From positions 28,505 to 35,271 of the forward strand of contig HF999801.1 in assembly GCA_000434175.1 (NCBI GenBank): a stretch of DNA of 6,767 bases, given 5' to 3'. The notes beneath the pieces are model-generated. The model did not search any database, was not told the origin of the DNA, and worked only from the letters and a program-made list of their open reading frames with translations. Each line of letters begins with the position of its first letter. Positions within the stretch are counted from its first letter, which is position 1. This stretch comes from Mycoplasma sp. CAG:611. GTDB taxonomy: Bacteria; Bacillota_I; Bacilli_A; RF39; UBA660. This document shows, one piece after another, positions 6,002 through 6,767 of the stretch. The translations under genes and the position numbers were made by a program.

Positions 6002-6076
6002 AATTTAAGAAGATTTAGGCAGTTTTATAGTGAATTTAAGATGTGTGGCACAGTGTGCCACACATTGACATGGAGT
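6002..6076 (+). repeat. Direct repeat, copy 1, within the nuclease remnant
   Basis: This segment, encoding NLRRFRQFYSEFKMCGTVCH and then TLTWS, matches 6694-6767 at about 58 of 75 aligned positions with a one-base gap. The two strongest blocks are the 17-bp palindrome core and the following ATTGACATGGA. Confidence 0.8.
6041..6065. repeat. Perfect 25-bp palindrome inside the nuclease frame
   Basis: ATGTGTGGCACA (6041-6052), a central G (6053) and TGTGCCACACAT (6054-6065) form a palindrome with 12-bp arms and no mismatch. It is about half G+C in DNA that is otherwise about a quarter G+C. It encodes MCGTVCHT using GGC, TGC and CAC codons that are rare in the neighbouring genes. As RNA it could form an 11-bp stem with an AGU loop. 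Confidence 0.9.
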
Positions 6077-6693
6077 AATATACGAATACTTTTGCCAATA
6101 AAAAATGAAAATAAAAGAAATTATTATATTAATATGTGTATAAAAAAGAATCTAAGTGCAAGGGAGTTAAAGAAAGAAGTAAAAAATAATGCATTTGAAA
6201 GATTAAGCTTGGCAGATAAAGAAAATATAAAATTAATTAGTGATAAAAATGAAGTATTAACAATAAAAGATACATTAAAAGATCCAGTGTTAATAACAAT
6301 AAATGAAGATTTAGATAATGTAAGTGAAGAAAAATTAGCTAAGATAATAAGAAAAGAATTAGAGATATTTTTACTTGAATTAGGACATGGTTATGCTTAT
6401 ATAGGAAAAGAAGTGAGGATGGGAGAGTCTTATTGTGATTTATTATTTTTTAATACAGAGTTTTTGTGTTATGTTGTAATAGAATTAAAAACAAGAAAAA
6501 TAAAGAAAGAAGATATAGGACAATTAGAATATTATATAAATTATGTCGATGAAAATATGAAAAAAGAAAGTTTTAATCCTACAATTGGAGTACTCGTAGC
6601 AAAGGAAGGTAATTATTTAGTAATGAAGTATTGCACTAATAAGAATATATATAAAACAACATATAAAATAATTAATGAAAAACAAAAGTTGTT

Positions 6694-6767
6694 AGTTTAA
6701 GAAGGCTTAGTAGTTTTATATGTGTTTTAAAAAAGGTGGCACAGTGTGCCACCAATTGACATGGACT
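6694..6767 (+). pseudogene. Fragment of a second YhcG-type nuclease gene (repeat copy 2), cut by the window edge
   Basis: The DNA is homologous to 6002-6076. It starts as LRRL in one frame and, after a one-base deletion relative to copy 1 (near 6712), continues in another frame as FYMCFKKGGTVCHQLTWT, matching FYSEFKMCGTVCHTLTWS of the upstream remnant. The homology begins at the last codons and stop of the first nuclease (GTTTAA at 6695-6700). The first gene therefore ends where a second, also 5'-truncated, copy begins. An ATG at 6720 is in frame but has no ribosome binding site. Whether an intact nuclease domain follows cannot be seen. Confidence 0.65.
6735..6753. repeat. Second copy of the palindrome (19 bp)
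   Basis: GGTGGCACA (6735-6743), a central G (6744) and TGTGCCACC (6745-6753) form a perfect palindrome. Its 17-bp core is identical to that at 6045-6061. The next pair outwards is G-C here but T-A in the first copy, so both bases changed and pairing was kept. Beyond this the arms no longer match. Confidence 0.85.

Larger units (their letters stand above)
5873..6700 (+). pseudogene. 5'-truncated YhcG-type (DUF1016) PD-(D/E)XK nuclease
   Basis: The frame is open from just after TAA 5870-5872 to TAA 6698-6700 (275 codons). It begins at TFEIGKLLIEAQGGEE, inside the YhcG/DUF1016 N-terminal domain. The domain continues through FGKGYDASNLRRFRQFY and LTWSNIRILLPI to the linker ARELKKEV...FERL. The C-terminal nuclease domain is complete: Asp in CDLLFF (6437-6439), the ExK pair in VIELKTR (from 6482), and Gln in GQLEYYINYVD. 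Roughly the first 40-60 residues usual for the family are missing. No ATG, GTG or TTG occurs in frame before ATG 6041, which has no ribosome binding site and would leave out most of the N-terminal domain. A remnant or recombination product is the simplest reading; a shortened active nuclease from 6041 or a rare start codon is the alternative. Family members act on DNA and often occur in accessory regions. Confidence 0.75.

Noticed and set aside
6041..6700. Independent 219-residue gene starting at ATG 6041
   Set aside because: Homology to the DUF1016 domain continues in frame upstream to about 5879, the ATG lies within the palindrome, and no ribosome binding site precedes it; a truncated gene is the better description.
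6041..6753. CRISPR array or standard insertion sequence explaining the repeats
   Set aside because: Only two copies about 690 bp apart, with coding homology in the flanks, no regular spacers, no transposase and no terminal inverted repeats or target duplications.

Overview
The window is very AT-rich DNA (roughly a quarter G+C) from a low-GC Gram-positive-type bacterium. It encodes a peptidoglycan/divisome set in the order seen in Bacilli and related Firmicutes (murG-murB-divIB), short AGGTG-type ribosome binding sites and sigma-A-like promoters. No TGA codon occurs in any accepted reading frame, either as Trp or as stop: all Trp codons are TGG and all stops are TAA or TAG. This suits an AT-biased lineage near Mollicutes or an uncultured gut Bacilli group that still uses (or cannot be distinguished from using) the standard code. 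The exact taxon cannot be fixed from the window.

Layout. (1) 1-803: the last 23 codons of a protein with a sortase-like C-terminal end, followed closely by an unrecognised five-helix membrane protein. A hairpin terminator closes the unit. (2) 829-2693: a clean promoter whose -35 box lies in that terminator drives a two-gene operon. It holds an ArsP-like heavy-metal-exporter-type permease with a Cys/His-rich loop and an ATP-grasp ligase of the cyanophycin/glutathione-synthetase type. A weak hairpin ends the operon. (3) 2707-5426: an extended -10 promoter followed by murG, murB and divIB/ftsQ, each gene 11-12 bases after the last. These make lipid II, supply UDP-MurNAc and build the division complex. 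(4) 5433-5605: tRNA-Arg(ACG) with its own promoter and a strong bidirectional terminator. (5) 5593-5851, minus strand: a 54-residue unrecognised protein with a near-consensus promoter and ribosome binding site. Its stop codon lies inside the shared terminator. (6) 5873-6767: remnants of YhcG-type (DUF1016) PD-(D/E)XK nucleases. The first lacks its N-terminal part and any plausible start but keeps the whole nuclease domain. A second fragment begins exactly at the stop codon of the first and runs out of the window.

The most unusual part is region 6. Both nuclease fragments carry the same G+C-rich 17-bp palindrome at the same codons. In the first copy it extends to a perfect 25-bp palindrome inside the coding sequence. 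Between the copies one flanking base pair differs in a compensatory way (T-A versus G-C), as expected if the dyad itself, and not only the protein, is maintained. This looks like a nuclease gene array that recombines or duplicates around a palindromic site, or a palindromic mobile element inside coding DNA. Neither reading is proven here.
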